A stretch of 64,000 bases of DNA from Ewingella sp. CoE-038-23 (GCF_040419245.1 NZ_JAZHOH010000002.1:62001-126000); one strand, 5' to 3'. Shown: positions 24,801 through 33,321, numbered from the stretch's first letter. Program-made: numbers and translations. Notes: generated by a model not told the origin, from the sequence alone.

Positions 24801-24816
24801 AGACGTATAGACGTCT
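24801..24816 (-). promoter_or_regulatory. Tandem MetJ boxes upstream of mesXD
   Basis: AGACGTAT followed directly by AGACGTCT. The second box is the perfect 8-bp MetJ consensus and the first matches six of eight; MetJ binds such adjacent boxes cooperatively. The site lies 198 bases upstream of mesX. The rest of 24604-24930 is AT-rich and gene-free. It predicts repression by S-adenosylmethionine-bound MetJ. Confidence 0.8.
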
Positions 24817-24930
24817 TTAACGCTATCTCAAACCCTTTGCCACTAAGGGATTACAGCTGGGATCAAGGGGATTTAACGAAGGGGGCAGAAGGGCAATGTT
24901 TTGGTAAGCCCATGTTTCGAGATAAATTTA

Positions 24931-24950
24931 AAGCGCCCCGAAGGGCGCTT
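24931..24950 (-). terminator. Terminator of the autotransporter remnant
   Basis: On the minus strand, AAGCGCCC-TTCG-GGGCGCTT forms an 8-bp stem closed by a stable UUCG tetraloop, followed by TAAATTTAT. It lies 50 bases past the remnant's stop codon. Confidence 0.7.
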
Positions 24951-25000
24951 GATTCACTTTAGGTTTGAGAAACAACCACCGTTTTACGCAATCATGGCTA

Positions 25001-25470
25001 TCAGAAGCTGACTTTAATGCCCATCAAGGCGCTGGTATCTGAATAACCACTGCCGCCCATCTGCTGAGCCACGTTGCCCCACAGATTCACGCCCGGTTTA
25101 ATCTGGCCTTCAACCCCCACTTTGAGTTCGCCAAGGTTGCGCGCGCCCTTTTGGGTCACGTTAACGCCGTTGAGCTGGCTACCAAACGAATGGGTATTGC
25201 TGATCAGGTTTGCCTCAACAAAGGGTTCGAACGAACGGTTTTTACCTTCATCAATCTGGCTATGACCTTTGATGAAGGCGCGAACACCAAGGCGAGCCTG
25301 AAGGTTGCCGTCACCTAAACCTTCTACGCGAGTGCCATTGTCTTCGCGAATACTGTCCGCTTCGACGCCCATCCAGGTTAGCTGGGCTTTAGGCTGCAAG
25401 TAGTAGCTCTCGTGATCGTTTTTCTCGCCCACTTTCCAGGTGTAACCACTTTCAACCGAAGTGGAATTAA
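25001..25470 (-). pseudogene. Autotransporter beta-barrel remnant
   Basis: About 150 codons encode the last part of an AIDA-type autotransporter translocator: YYLQPKAQLTWMGV, GDGNLQARLGVRAFIKGHS, FEPFVEANLISNTHSFG, ARNLGELKVGVEGQ and a terminal IKVSF with the C-terminal Phe needed for barrel assembly. The homology continues upstream of the apparent GTG start (25432) for about a dozen codons (FNSTSVESGYTWKVG) and then fades. The passenger domain and the first barrel strands are missing and no start signal is present, so this is the 3' end of a deleted adhesin gene. Confidence 0.75.
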
Positions 25471-25934
25471 AAATAAGAACGAGTTCGCTGATACATAGCC
25501 AGACGCTGCGAAAGAACGTTTATAAAATCAGCTAAATTATTGGCCTTATACTGCAAGCACACCTAATAATTAGACTTCAGATAACAGGTTCGTGTTATTT
25601 CCACTGTAAAAGTGCTTAACGTTATGACGGAGGCGATATTCGATGCGCCCACCGCCATTTCAGAACGAAGAGATATTGTCATTTTTTAGATGTGTCGGTA
25701 ATAAGACGATCCTACAAAGGATGTAGGAAATGGCTTACATATGGCCTTTTTCTTATAAATTACATTCACTTTGTTGGATTAAGAAATATCTAGTTGGGCG
25801 GACGTCGATATCTGAATACGCCATTTGGAACTTGGACAGACGGGGAATAAGCTAGCGGATGGTAAAAGTGGTGAAGCAGTGCAGGCGGATCACCGCCCGC
25901 CAGAGGTTACTGACATGCTTTCTGTGATGGGCCG
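25471..25934. other. Gene-free stretch upstream of the autotransporter remnant
   Basis: About 460 AT-rich bases. The only frames are short (for example 41 codons from 25729) and lack convincing ribosome binding sites or family resemblance. It probably contains debris of the deleted adhesin locus; I see no defined site. Confidence 0.35.
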
Positions 25935-26402
25935 TTACTGCTGATTTTTACCACGGGTGTAAATGTCAGGTCGGGTAATGGTCCACGCATAATTTTCTCT
26001 ATTAACGGGTTCATAGCCTAACTTTTCATACAGCCATGGGGCGGTGGTGGTGAACAGCATGATCCGGCGTAGTTTCTCAAACACCGGATGAGCATGAACA
26101 CATTCCATCAGCCATCGCCCAAGTCCCTCCCCCTGATATTCTTCAAGCACGTAGACATCGCACAGGTAGGCGAAGGTCGCATAGTCGGTGATTAGACGTG
26201 CAAAACCTATTTGGGAGCCATCATGGTAAAGGCCAAAGTTAAGGCTGTTCTGTATGGACGCCGTGACGGTTTCGAGGCTGATGCCCTGCGCCCACGTGGA
26301 TCGAATCAAATACTGATGGACCGCCTGCACATCCAACTTTTCACTATTGGTGCTGACCAGATAGTTATTTTCACGCCATTCATGGTTCGCTGAAATGTTC
26401 AC
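25935..26402 (-). CDS. GNAT-family N-acetyltransferase
   Basis: 155 residues with a GNAT core: GFARLITDYATFAYLCDVYV, the acetyl-CoA pyrophosphate loop YQGEGLGRWLM (the Q/RxxGxG/A signature), and APWLYEKLGYEPV at the end. The start is a GTG at 26402 with AGG eight bases upstream. The substrate is unknown; proteins of this small type acetylate amino groups of small molecules or proteins. No operon partner. Confidence 0.85.
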   Translation of the reverse strand: MNISANHEWRENNYLVSTNSEKLDVQAVHQYLIRSTWAQGISLETVTASIQNSLNFGLYHDGSQIGFARLITDYATFAYLCDVYVLEEYQGEGLGRWLMECVHAHPVFEKLRRIMLFTTTAPWLYEKLGYEPVNRENYAWTITRPDIYTRGKNQQ

Positions 26403-26492
26403 TTTGCTACCTACTCACTGGATTGTGTGGGGGTTAACCCTATCATTGCATGGGGAAAGTCAGGCTGCTCGACCCAATATTTTCAGCGGCTT

Positions 26493-27206
26493 TTATATGC
26501 TCCGCTGATTCACTCTGGCCGAAAGCTGCTCGGCGCTCTCCTTCCTCTCGCTATAGCGATCGGTGAGATAGTCGGCGTTCCCGCGCGTCAGCACGGTGAA
26601 CTTCATCAACTCCTCCATAACGTCGACAATACGATCATAATAGGCTGAAGGCTTCATCCGTCCTTCCTCATCGAACTCTGCCCAGGCTTTGGCCACCGAT
26701 GATTGATTGGGGATGGTGATCATCCGCATCCAGCGCCCCAGAATGCGCATCTGATTGACCGCGTTAAACGACTGAGAGCCGCCGCTGACCTGCATGACCG
26801 CCAGCGTTTTTCCTTGCGACGGGCGCACCGCGCCCATTGATAGCGGGATCCAGTCGATCTGCGCCTTCATCACGCCAGTCATCGCGCCGTGACGTTCCGG
26901 CGAGCACCACACCATGCCTTCGGACCACATTACCAGCTCGCGCAGCTCGGCGACTTTAGGGTGGGTTTCAGGGGTATCGTCTGGCAAAGGCAGGCCGGAC
27001 GGATTAAAAATTTTGACCTCGGCGCCCATAGCGCTCAGCAGTCGGGCTGCCTCTTCAGTGGCAAACCGGCTGAATGAGCGCTCACGCACTGAACCATACA
27101 GCAGCAGTATGCGCGGTGGGTGTGCTGGCTGGGCTGCCGTCAGCTTCTCTGCGGTGATCGGCGCGTCAAAAAGTTGTTTATCCAAATTATTCATCAGCAT
27201 GCCCAT
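26493..27206 (-). CDS. arsH: ArsH, NADPH-dependent FMN reductase/organoarsenical oxidase
   Basis: 237 residues matching ArsH: flavin-binding [14 protein letters not shown], the family-specific [20 protein letters not shown], and [19 protein letters not shown]. ArsH oxidises trivalent organoarsenicals and reduces quinones and metals using NADPH and FMN. The start overlaps the end of arsR by 20 bases and has a perfect AGGAGG, so the genes are translationally coupled. No arsenite pump (arsB/acr3) or reductase (arsC) is adjacent, so this is a minimal two-gene ars operon. Confidence 0.9.
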   Translation of the reverse strand: MGMLMNNLDKQLFDAPITAEKLTAAQPAHPPRILLLYGSVRERSFSRFATEEAARLLSAMGAEVKIFNPSGLPLPDDTPETHPKVAELRELVMWSEGMVWCSPERHGAMTGVMKAQIDWIPLSMGAVRPSQGKTLAVMQVSGGSQSFNAVNQMRILGRWMRMITIPNQSSVAKAWAEFDEEGRMKPSAYYDRIVDVMEELMKFTVLTRGNADYLTDRYSERKESAEQLSARVNQRSI

Positions 27207-27537
27207 TGGATTTTCCTCCTAGCTGTGTTGGCAAATTAATGTCACATCCCCCTTCCCCCGAACAGCACTCCTCGACCAGAAACACCAATAGTTGTTCAAG
27301 TCGCTGATACTGTGGCAGGCAAAAAAGCGTGCGGCCTTGTCGCTCTTGGCGAATAAGCCCGACGGTTAACAGCGCCGAGAGGTGGTGGCTCAGCGTGGAA
27401 GCTGGGATATCAAGCTGGGTTTGTAGCTCGCCGACCGGCAGCCCGCCGTGCCCCGCCTTGACCAGCGCCTTGTAGACAGCCAGTCGTGTAGGATGACCAA
27501 GCTCTTTTAACGCACTGGCCGCTGTGTTGAGATCCAT
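27187..27537 (-). CDS. arsR: ArsR-family metalloregulator
   Basis: 116 residues with a winged HTH ([21 protein letters not shown]) and wing ([10 protein letters not shown]). Cysteines near the C-terminus ([10 protein letters not shown]) give a candidate arsenite or antimonite site; the classical CxC in the recognition helix is absent, so metal sensing would use the C-terminal type of site. AGGAGG precedes the ATG. It should repress the arsRH promoter until metalloid binds. A dyad (27558-27577) just upstream is a candidate operator. Confidence 0.87.
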   Translation of the reverse strand: MDLNTAASALKELGHPTRLAVYKALVKAGHGGLPVGELQTQLDIPASTLSHHLSALLTVGLIRQERQGRTLFCLPQYQRLEQLLVFLVEECCSGEGGCDINLPTQLGGKSNGHADE

Positions 27538-27557
27538 AACGCCTCCTTTTAAACTAT

Positions 27558-27577
27558 ATTTCTAGAATAATCGAAAT
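27558..27577. promoter_or_regulatory. Candidate ArsR operator
   Basis: ATTTC and GAAAT arms flank ten AT-rich bases, 20 bases upstream of the arsR start, in the position expected for an autoregulatory operator. The arms are short, so this is tentative. Confidence 0.4.
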
Positions 27578-27708
27578 AATAAATGAATCAACCTTTGGTT
27601 TGGCGACTTTAGAATGCTGGGATAGTGGAGTCGAGCAATGAAGGCTAAGGACTGCTTTTCAGTCTTAGCCAACAAAGCCTCTAGGAAGAGCAGAAGCAGA
27701 CACTATCA

Positions 27709-28440
27709 CTAAACTTGCGTCAGCCCGCCGTCCACGCAGATCTCTGCTCCGGCGATAAAGCTGCTTTCATCACTTGCTAAAAAGAGTACCGCATTGGCGA
27801 CTTCTTCGGGCTTGCCCATTCTTGCTAACGGGATGGCGCGGGTTAATTCATTGCGTACTTCTTCTGGCGCGGCCAGCATCATTTCCGTATTAATCGGGCC
27901 GGGAGCGACCACATTGATTCGAATGCCTCGGGTTGCGAGTTCACGTGTCCAGGTGCGCGCAAAAGAGCGAAGTGCCGCCTTGCTAGCGCTGTAAACGCCA
28001 TATCCCCGCGTGCCTATGACATCCGCGACTGACCCGATTAGCACCACGCTTGCACCCGCTTTCATCAGTGGAAGTGCGGCCTGAACAGCAAAAAGCGGTG
28101 AGCGAACATTCAGGCTAAAAATTTGATCAAAATGCGCAGGGGTTATGTCATCGAGAATTGCGTACTCCGACATTGCGGCATTGATCACCAGCACGTCAAT
28201 CTGGCCTGATCCCGACTTAATGGTCTCTATGATGCGGTCCAGCTCGCTTAGCTGGCTGGCATCAGCACGTATCGTCTTGACGTTGCCCACCATGGTTTGG
28301 ATTGCCGCTTTTAACTCTTCATCTCGCCGCGAGGTGAACCAAGTTGTCGCCCCTTCACGGGCAAATCGTTGACTAATAGCATGACCGATACCTGATGCTC
28401 CACCCAGTATTAGGGCAACTTTATTGTCTAATCTGTTCAT
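27709..28440 (-). CDS. Classical SDR family oxidoreductase
   Basis: 243 residues with all classical SDR elements: ALILGGASGIGHA for NAD(P), the VLVINAAMSE turn in the NAG position, the active-site Ser in LIGSVADV, YSASK with Tyr and Lys, and the C-terminal AGAEICVDGGLTQV. Substrate unknown. It is divergent from an HxlR-type regulator gene with a clean dyad between them, a common arrangement in which the regulator senses an electrophile or aldehyde and controls the reductase. Confidence 0.88.
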   Translation of the reverse strand: MNRLDNKVALILGGASGIGHAISQRFAREGATTWFTSRRDEELKAAIQTMVGNVKTIRADASQLSELDRIIETIKSGSGQIDVLVINAAMSEYAILDDITPAHFDQIFSLNVRSPLFAVQAALPLMKAGASVVLIGSVADVIGTRGYGVYSASKAALRSFARTWTRELATRGIRINVVAPGPINTEMMLAAPEEVRNELTRAIPLARMGKPEEVANAVLFLASDESSFIAGAEICVDGGLTQV

Positions 28441-28498
28441 CTGCTTGTTCCTGTTCTAATGGAAAAACAGATGATATAATTTTTATACTTAATAACAA

Positions 28499-28515
28499 TT
28501 ACGCACTTAGCGTAA
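28499..28515. promoter_or_regulatory. Dyad operator between SDR and HxlR genes
   Basis: TTACGC-ACTTA-GCGTAA, perfect 6-bp arms with a 5-base spacer, in the middle of the 100-base divergent region. Likely binding site of the adjacent HxlR dimer controlling both genes. Confidence 0.6.
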
Positions 28516-28540
28516 ACTAGGTGTCGGGGAGTATATCGCC

Positions 28541-28927
28541 ATGACAGAAATTGATAGTTTTAGCCTAAGAGACGTAGGAAAAACCCGTCCTATTCTTGAA
28601 AATATTACCAACAAATGGTCGATTTTGATCCTCACGGTGCTTTGTACTCAACCCACGCGTTTTAATGAGCTCCGCCGCCGATTAGAGGGCATCACCCACA
28701 AAGCCTTGTCTGACGCGCTAAAGCGTCTCGAGCGCAATGGGTTGGTCAATCGCAAGGTGCTTCCAACTTCGCCGGTGAGTGTGGAATACAGCCTTACTCC
28801 TTTGGCAAAGACGCTGCAGGAACCCTTTGTTGCACTGTACCAATGGGCGCTCGAGCACGGCGCTGAAATGGAACAGGCTCAGGAGAGTTATGACACTTTA
28901 AGGGCTGATGCTGGCGAAGTGGTTTGA
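28541..28927 (+). CDS. HxlR-family winged-helix regulator
   Basis: 128 residues with the HxlR pattern: IL.NKWSILIL in the first helix, TRFNELRRRLEGITHKAL then SDALKRLERNGLVNRKV for the recognition helix, and a wing with VEYSLTPLAK. No Cys is present in the first helix, so thiol switching of the kind known for some relatives is not obvious. It is divergent from an SDR gene, which it probably regulates. Its last 30 bases overlap the 3' end of the convergent cupin gene. Confidence 0.87.
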   Translation: MTEIDSFSLRDVGKTRPILENITNKWSILILTVLCTQPTRFNELRRRLEGITHKALSDALKRLERNGLVNRKVLPTSPVSVEYSLTPLAKTLQEPFVALYQWALEHGAEMEQAQESYDTLRADAGEVV

Positions 28928-29350
28928 ATCGAGCATATCCCCCGTCAGCACGTCAAAATCCCACTCGGGCATCATAATCACGCTTTCCTGCTCGTTGGCG
29001 CCTGTGCGGGAAATCACCACCACGGCGGGCGTGTCGGTACTGTTGTATGGCAGATGAGGCACGTTTTTCGGGATGTAGAAGAAGCTGCCTGCCGGGACTT
29101 CTGAGAAGTGCTCCAGCGCGTCGCCGTCACGCACCGACGAAGTGCCACTGAGGGCATAAATCGCGGTTTCATGGTGTTCGTGCCGGTGCGCTTTGGCCTG
29201 TGAATGCGGCGGAATTGTCGCCAGCTGCATATGGATATTCTCAGCGCCGACCAGCTCATGGGAAACCCCGACCTGATAAGAGAGCCCCTGCTTGCCGATA
29301 AAAGTAGGCTGCGGCTGGGTCAGTCTGCACTCTGGCTTGATAGCACTCAT
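28898..29350 (-). CDS. Single-domain cupin protein
   Basis: 150 residues with both cupin motifs: HRHEHHETAIYALSG supplies two His and a Glu for metal binding, and PAGSFFYIPKNVPHLPYN supplies the final His. A metal-dependent enzyme or small-molecule binding protein is expected; its substrate is unknown. It lies ahead of the YgfF-like reductase on the opposite side from HxlR, overlapping the HxlR gene tail to tail. Confidence 0.85.
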   Translation of the reverse strand: MSAIKPECRLTQPQPTFIGKQGLSYQVGVSHELVGAENIHMQLATIPPHSQAKAHRHEHHETAIYALSGTSSVRDGDALEHFSEVPAGSFFYIPKNVPHLPYNSTDTPAVVVISRTGANEQESVIMMPEWDFDVLTGDMLDSNHFASISP

Positions 29351-29446
29351 CTGTGAATTTCCTCTAGGCTAAACTCGTGAATAATCACCCCGGATCATGG
29401 CGACTGAGTGGCAAGACCCGGGGCGGAGTTTCAAAAGATTTTTAGC

Positions 29447-30199
29447 CTACACCCCGCCGCACAGGTCAGTAAAACTGCCGGTCACAAAGGAGGCCTCGTC
29501 GCTCAGCAGCCAAAGAATGGCGTTGGCGACTTCTTCCGGCGTGCCGCCGCGCTGCATCGGGAAGTTCTTAGCGATGCGGTCAACCCGTGCCGCCTCGCCG
29601 CCGTCGGCGTGGATATCGGTATAAATGCCTCCGGGGCGCACGCAGTTGACACGAATGCCTTCAGCCGCCACCTCTTTCGACAGCCCGACGGTGAAGGTGT
29701 CCACCGCGCCTTTGGAGGCGGCGTAATCCACATATTCAAACGGCGAGCCGCTGCGCGATGCGCCAGATGAAACATTAACAATGGCCCCGCCAGCGCCGCC
29801 TCTGGACCGCGCCATGCGCTTTATCGCTTCACGTGAACAGTAAAAGTGGCTCATCACGTTAGTCAGCAGCACCTGCTGGAAACGCTCTCCGTCCATCTCA
29901 ATCATCGGCATTTTTTGCTTTAGGATCCCGACGTTATTCACCAAATGAGTAATGGCCCCAAGCTGGCTGTCGATGGTGGCGAAGACTTCTTTGACCTGCT
30001 GCTCGTTAGAGACGTCGCCGCGTACCGCGATGCACTGAGCGCCAAGGCTTAAAATCTCATCGCGAACGTGAAAGGCGGCCTGCTGGTCATTGACGTAATT
30101 TACACAGACGGCGTAACCCCGTTTTGCCGCCAATATCGCCGTGGCGGCCCCTATGCCCCGGCTGGAGCCGGTGACTAACAACACCTTTGGATTCATCAT
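29447..30199 (-). CDS. YgfF-like SDR oxidoreductase
   Basis: 250 residues, close to E. coli YgfF along its whole length (TGSSRGIGAATA; LVNNVGIL; AIVNVSSGASRSGSPFEYVD with YAASKGAVDT; the end FVTGSFTDLCGGV). All catalytic residues (Asn, Ser, Tyr, Lys) are present. YgfF is an uncharacterised NADP-dependent reductase similar to glucose and 3-oxoacyl reductases. It is divergent from a secreted hydrolase gene across 180 bases. Confidence 0.88.
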   Translation of the reverse strand: MMNPKVLLVTGSSRGIGAATAILAAKRGYAVCVNYVNDQQAAFHVRDEILSLGAQCIAVRGDVSNEQQVKEVFATIDSQLGAITHLVNNVGILKQKMPMIEMDGERFQQVLLTNVMSHFYCSREAIKRMARSRGGAGGAIVNVSSGASRSGSPFEYVDYAASKGAVDTFTVGLSKEVAAEGIRVNCVRPGGIYTDIHADGGEAARVDRIAKNFPMQRGGTPEEVANAILWLLSDEASFVTGSFTDLCGGV

Positions 30200-30300
30200 T
30201 ATTCTGCTGAGTAACCTGTGGATTTACAGGATTTAACATAGCTGAAATGAGCTGATGAAGTAACAACAAGCTGGCCTAACCTCAGCTTGTTTCAACTTTT

Positions 30301-30328
30301 TGTCATTCTTTTGTCATTTTCTCGTCAG
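30301..30328. promoter_or_regulatory. Three direct repeats at 11-bp spacing (Pho-box-like)
   Basis: TGTCAT at 30301, TGTCAT at 30312 and CGTCAG at 30323 are exactly one helical turn apart. OmpR/PhoB-type response regulators bind such 11-bp direct repeats, and the PhoB consensus itself is CTGTCAT repeated at 11 bp. It lies 55-80 bases upstream of the secreted hydrolase start. The binder could be PhoB or the response regulator encoded just downstream. Confidence 0.5.
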
Positions 30329-30382
30329 CCTTTTGTTGGCCCCTGCTTGCTAGAGTGCAATCACACCCTACCAAGAGGATTT

Positions 30383-31171
30383 ATGATGAAATTACGCAAC
30401 CTGTCACTTATCGCTTCACTGGTTCTGGCCGGCATGTCTCTGTCTACAGCTCAGGCTGACACCAGCAAGCCTGCCGCTACTCAACCCGAAGTGACCAACA
30501 TCGTGCTGGTTCACGGCCTGTTCGCTGACGCATCGAGCTGGGGTAAAGTTATTCCGCTGCTGCAAGCCAAAGGTTTGCACGTCACTGCGGTGCAGAACCC
30601 AACTACCTCTTTGGATAACGACGTTGCGGCGGTGAAACGCGCGCTGGCGCTGCAAAACGGCCCGGTGATCCTGGTCGCCCACTCCTACGGCGGTATGGTC
30701 ATTAGCCAAGCGGGCAACGAGCCAGAAGTGAAAGGTCTGGTGTATATCGCCGCCCGCGCCCCGGCTGCGGGTGAAGACTACCCGGCGCTGACCAAGAAAT
30801 TCCCAGCAGCGCCGGCCTCTGCCGGTATCCAGTGGAACAGCGATTTTGGTGCTCTGAGCGAATCGGCCTTTGTGCATGATTTTGCCGGTGACCTGCCGGA
30901 GAAAGAAGCCAAGGCTTACTACGCCGTGCAGCAGCCTATGGGCCGCGCCATCACCATGGCGAAGACCAGCGTCGCGGCTTGGGAATTTAAACCAACTTAC
31001 TATGCTGTCTCGACCGAAGACCGCACCATCAACCCCGATCTCGAACGCTTCATGGCGAAACGTATGCACGCGCAGACGATCGAGCTAAAATCTAGCCATG
31101 TATCACTGATTTCCCAGCCGGAAGCCGTGGCGAACCTGATTATGAAAGCCGCGCACGTGCCGGGTTACTGA
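30383..31171 (+). CDS. Exported alpha/beta hydrolase
   Basis: 262 residues. A signal peptide ends AQADT, so the enzyme is periplasmic. The fold shows the oxyanion HG motif (NIVLVHGLFADASSW), the nucleophile elbow VAHSYGG with Ser, and a late His in SSHVSLIS; the acid is probably Asp/Glu in the STEDRTINP loop. The pattern is like EstC-type esterases. Substrate unknown. AAGAGGA precedes the double ATG (30383/30386), the second being equally possible. It follows a Pho-box-like repeat and lies upstream of a two-component system, from which it is separated by a hairpin. Confidence 0.87.
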   Translation: MMKLRNLSLIASLVLAGMSLSTAQADTSKPAATQPEVTNIVLVHGLFADASSWGKVIPLLQAKGLHVTAVQNPTTSLDNDVAAVKRALALQNGPVILVAHSYGGMVISQAGNEPEVKGLVYIAARAPAAGEDYPALTKKFPAAPASAGIQWNSDFGALSESAFVHDFAGDLPEKEAKAYYAVQQPMGRAITMAKTSVAAWEFKPTYYAVSTEDRTINPDLERFMAKRMHAQTIELKSSHVSLISQPEAVANLIMKAAHVPGY

Positions 31172-31199
31172 GTTTTACTCCATCATCATGATGAGAACT

Positions 31200-31219
31200 G
31201 GGCGCCGCGTGCGCCCTTT
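31200..31219 (+). terminator. Terminator after the secreted hydrolase gene
   Basis: GGGCGC-CGCGT-GCGCCC followed by TTTG, 28 bases past the stop codon. It separates the hydrolase from the response regulator gene. Confidence 0.55.
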
Positions 31220-31246
31220 GCTCCTGTATTCGAGGTTTGACGCTGC

Positions 31247-31918
31247 TTGAAAATTCTCATCGTTGAAGACGAAGAAAAAACCGCCGAGTATCTGCGCAAT
31301 GGCCTTAACGAAGCGGGCTACACCGCAGACTGGGCGGCGAATGGCATCGACGGCCTGCACATGGCGCGGGAAAATGCTTATGACCTGATCCTGCTGGACG
31401 TCATGCTGCCAGAGATGGACGGCTGGACGGTGATGGAGCGTCTGCGCATCCACAGCCAGACGCCGGTGCTGTTTCTCAGCGCCCGTGGTGCGCTGGAAGA
31501 CCGCCTGCGCGGCTTGGGGCTGGGTGCTGATGAGTATCTGGTGAAGCCTTTCTCCTACGCCGAGCTGCTGGCGCGCATTCGCATCATTCTGCGTCGCGGC
31601 CAGCCGCAGTCCGGTGACGTGCTGACGCTGGCGGATCTGGTGGTGGATATTGAAAAATTCCGCTGTGAGCGTGGCGGCAAACGCATCACCTTGACCAACA
31701 AAGAGTTCAAGCTGTTGGTCTGCTTCCTGCAACATCCGGGACAGGTTCTGTCGCGCACCTTTTTGGCTTCCCGCGTGTGGGACATGAATTTTGACAGCGA
31801 CACCAACGTGGTGGATGTGGCGGTGAGAAGATTACGGCAGAAAATCGACGAGCCTTTCGACACCCAGTTAATACACACCATACACGGCGTTGGCTATCGC
31901 TGTGAGGCTGAGCCATGA
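31247..31918 (+). CDS. OmpR-family response regulator, heavy-metal type
   Basis: 223 residues. The receiver domain (1-115) has the acidic pocket (VEDEE), phospho-acceptor Asp in ILLDVMLPEMDGW, the Thr/Ser switch position in VLFLSARG, and Lys in LVKPFSYAEL. The C-terminal winged helix (130-223) includes SDTNVVDVAVRRLRQKID and IHTIHGVGYR. The closest relatives by pattern are CusR/HprR/CopR-type regulators of metal or oxidant response. The start is a TTG at 31247, the only reasonable one since MKILIVEDE opens the receiver fold. It overlaps the kinase gene by 4 bases. Confidence 0.9.
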   Translation: MKILIVEDEEKTAEYLRNGLNEAGYTADWAANGIDGLHMARENAYDLILLDVMLPEMDGWTVMERLRIHSQTPVLFLSARGALEDRLRGLGLGADEYLVKPFSYAELLARIRIILRRGQPQSGDVLTLADLVVDIEKFRCERGGKRITLTNKEFKLLVCFLQHPGQVLSRTFLASRVWDMNFDSDTNVVDVAVRRLRQKIDEPFDTQLIHTIHGVGYRCEAEP

Positions 31919-33309
31919 GACGCATCTCCCTCACTTTTCGCCTGGCGGGGCTGCTGGCGGCCTTCTCTTTTGTGGCCTTTACCGTCATGGGCGGCGCGCT
32001 GTATTACGCGTTGCGCTATCAGCTGACGCTGAGGGACGACGCGGCGCTGGTGTCGCGTGTCGACCAGATAGGCACCCTTTTGAGGGATCTGGACGCCCGT
32101 CAGTTGATCCATGAGAAGCCGCACCTGTTCGCCAATATGCTGGGTAACACCGAGTCGCTGCTGGTGATCCGCTATGTCGGCGGCCCGATCTTGTTAGAGG
32201 TCAACCCGCTCAAACGCCCGATCCCGCAGGTCACGCCTATTTCTGCCGAGCAGCGGCTGTCGCTGAATGCGGTGCATCACTCCCAGACAGCCGACGGCAC
32301 GCCGATGATTTATATGGCCGCCACCAGCCCCTCTTCCAACGATTTAGTGCCGCTGGAGATCATCTCCAGCCGGGTATTGACCGACAGGACCCACATTCTG
32401 GATGTGTACCGTAATTACATCATTCTGTTTGCTTCGATGATGGCTGCCATCTCTGTGGTTCTGGCGTTTATTTTTGCCCGTCGCGGCGTCTCGCCGCTGC
32501 GCAGGCTGGCGGAGAGAACCGCCAGGATTGGCACCCGCACTCTGTCATCGCGACTGACCAAAGATGATGCCCCGACCGAGCTGGATACCTTGATTGACCA
32601 GATTAACGCCATGCTGGAAAGGCTCGAGCGCGGCTTTAAGCAGTTGAAGCAGGTGAGCGCCGACATGGCCCACGACTTGCGCACGCCGATCACCATTTTG
32701 CTGGGGCAGACTGAGGTGGGCCTCGGCGCGCCGCGCGAAAATGAGTATTACCGGCGGCTGCTGGGGTCCAATTTTGAAGAGCTTCAGCGTATGTCGCGAA
32801 TGATCGACAATATGCTGTTCTTGGCGCAGGCCGAGCAACCCGACCTTGAGATTGAGCGTACGCTGCTGGACGCCACGCAGGACATGCGTCGGCTTTGTGA
32901 CTATTTCGAGGACTTGGCCGCCGACCGGGACATTCAAATCCAAGTCAGTGGCGAAGGCACGCTGTTTGCCGACGCCATGCTGTTACGCCGCGCGCTGGCT
33001 AACTTGCTGTCCAACGCGGTGCGCCACGCCGCGCCGGGCAGCCTGATTGAAATCAACGCCATCCCTTCGGCCGAAGGCATGACCATTCAGGTGGTGAATC
33101 AGGGCGACACCATTTCTAAACAGCATCAGGAGAGGATTTTCGACCGATTCTATCGTGCGGACTCCGCGCGGCAGAACTCGTCAAACTCCAGCGGGCTGGG
33201 CCTGTCGATTGTCACCTCAATCATGCAACTGCACCAAGGCCGCTGCTGGGTGGAGAGCAACCAAGGCACCACTACGTTTGGGCTGTTTTTTCCGAATGCA
33301 CAGGTGTAA
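31915..33309 (+). CDS. Heavy-metal-type sensor histidine kinase
   Basis: 464 residues: a membrane segment near residues 10-32, a periplasmic sensor of about 130 residues, a second segment near 168-190, HAMP, a dimerisation helix with the phosphorylated His in DMAHDLRTPI, the N box ANLLSNAVRHA, FDRFYRAD and the G box GLGLSI. This is the CusS/HprS class. Its ATG overlaps the response regulator stop (ATGA), so the two are cotranscribed. No metal pump is next to it, so the regulon is unknown; the upstream exported hydrolase is one candidate. Confidence 0.9.
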   Translation: MRRISLTFRLAGLLAAFSFVAFTVMGGALYYALRYQLTLRDDAALVSRVDQIGTLLRDLDARQLIHEKPHLFANMLGNTESLLVIRYVGGPILLEVNPLKRPIPQVTPISAEQRLSLNAVHHSQTADGTPMIYMAATSPSSNDLVPLEIISSRVLTDRTHILDVYRNYIILFASMMAAISVVLAFIFARRGVSPLRRLAERTARIGTRTLSSRLTKDDAPTELDTLIDQINAMLERLERGFKQLKQVSADMAHDLRTPITILLGQTEVGLGAPRENEYYRRLLGSNFEELQRMSRMIDNMLFLAQAEQPDLEIERTLLDATQDMRRLCDYFEDLAADRDIQIQVSGEGTLFADAMLLRRALANLLSNAVRHAAPGSLIEINAIPSAEGMTIQVVNQGDTISKQHQERIFDRFYRADSARQNSSNSSGLGLSIVTSIMQLHQGRCWVESNQGTTTFGLFFPNAQV

Positions 33310-33321
33310 ATCCAAAATATG

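Noticed and set aside
25729..25854. 41-codon frame (MAYIWPFSYK...) in the gap upstream of the autotransporter remnant
   Set aside because: Ribosome site too close to the ATG, no homology recognised, lies in probable deletion debris.
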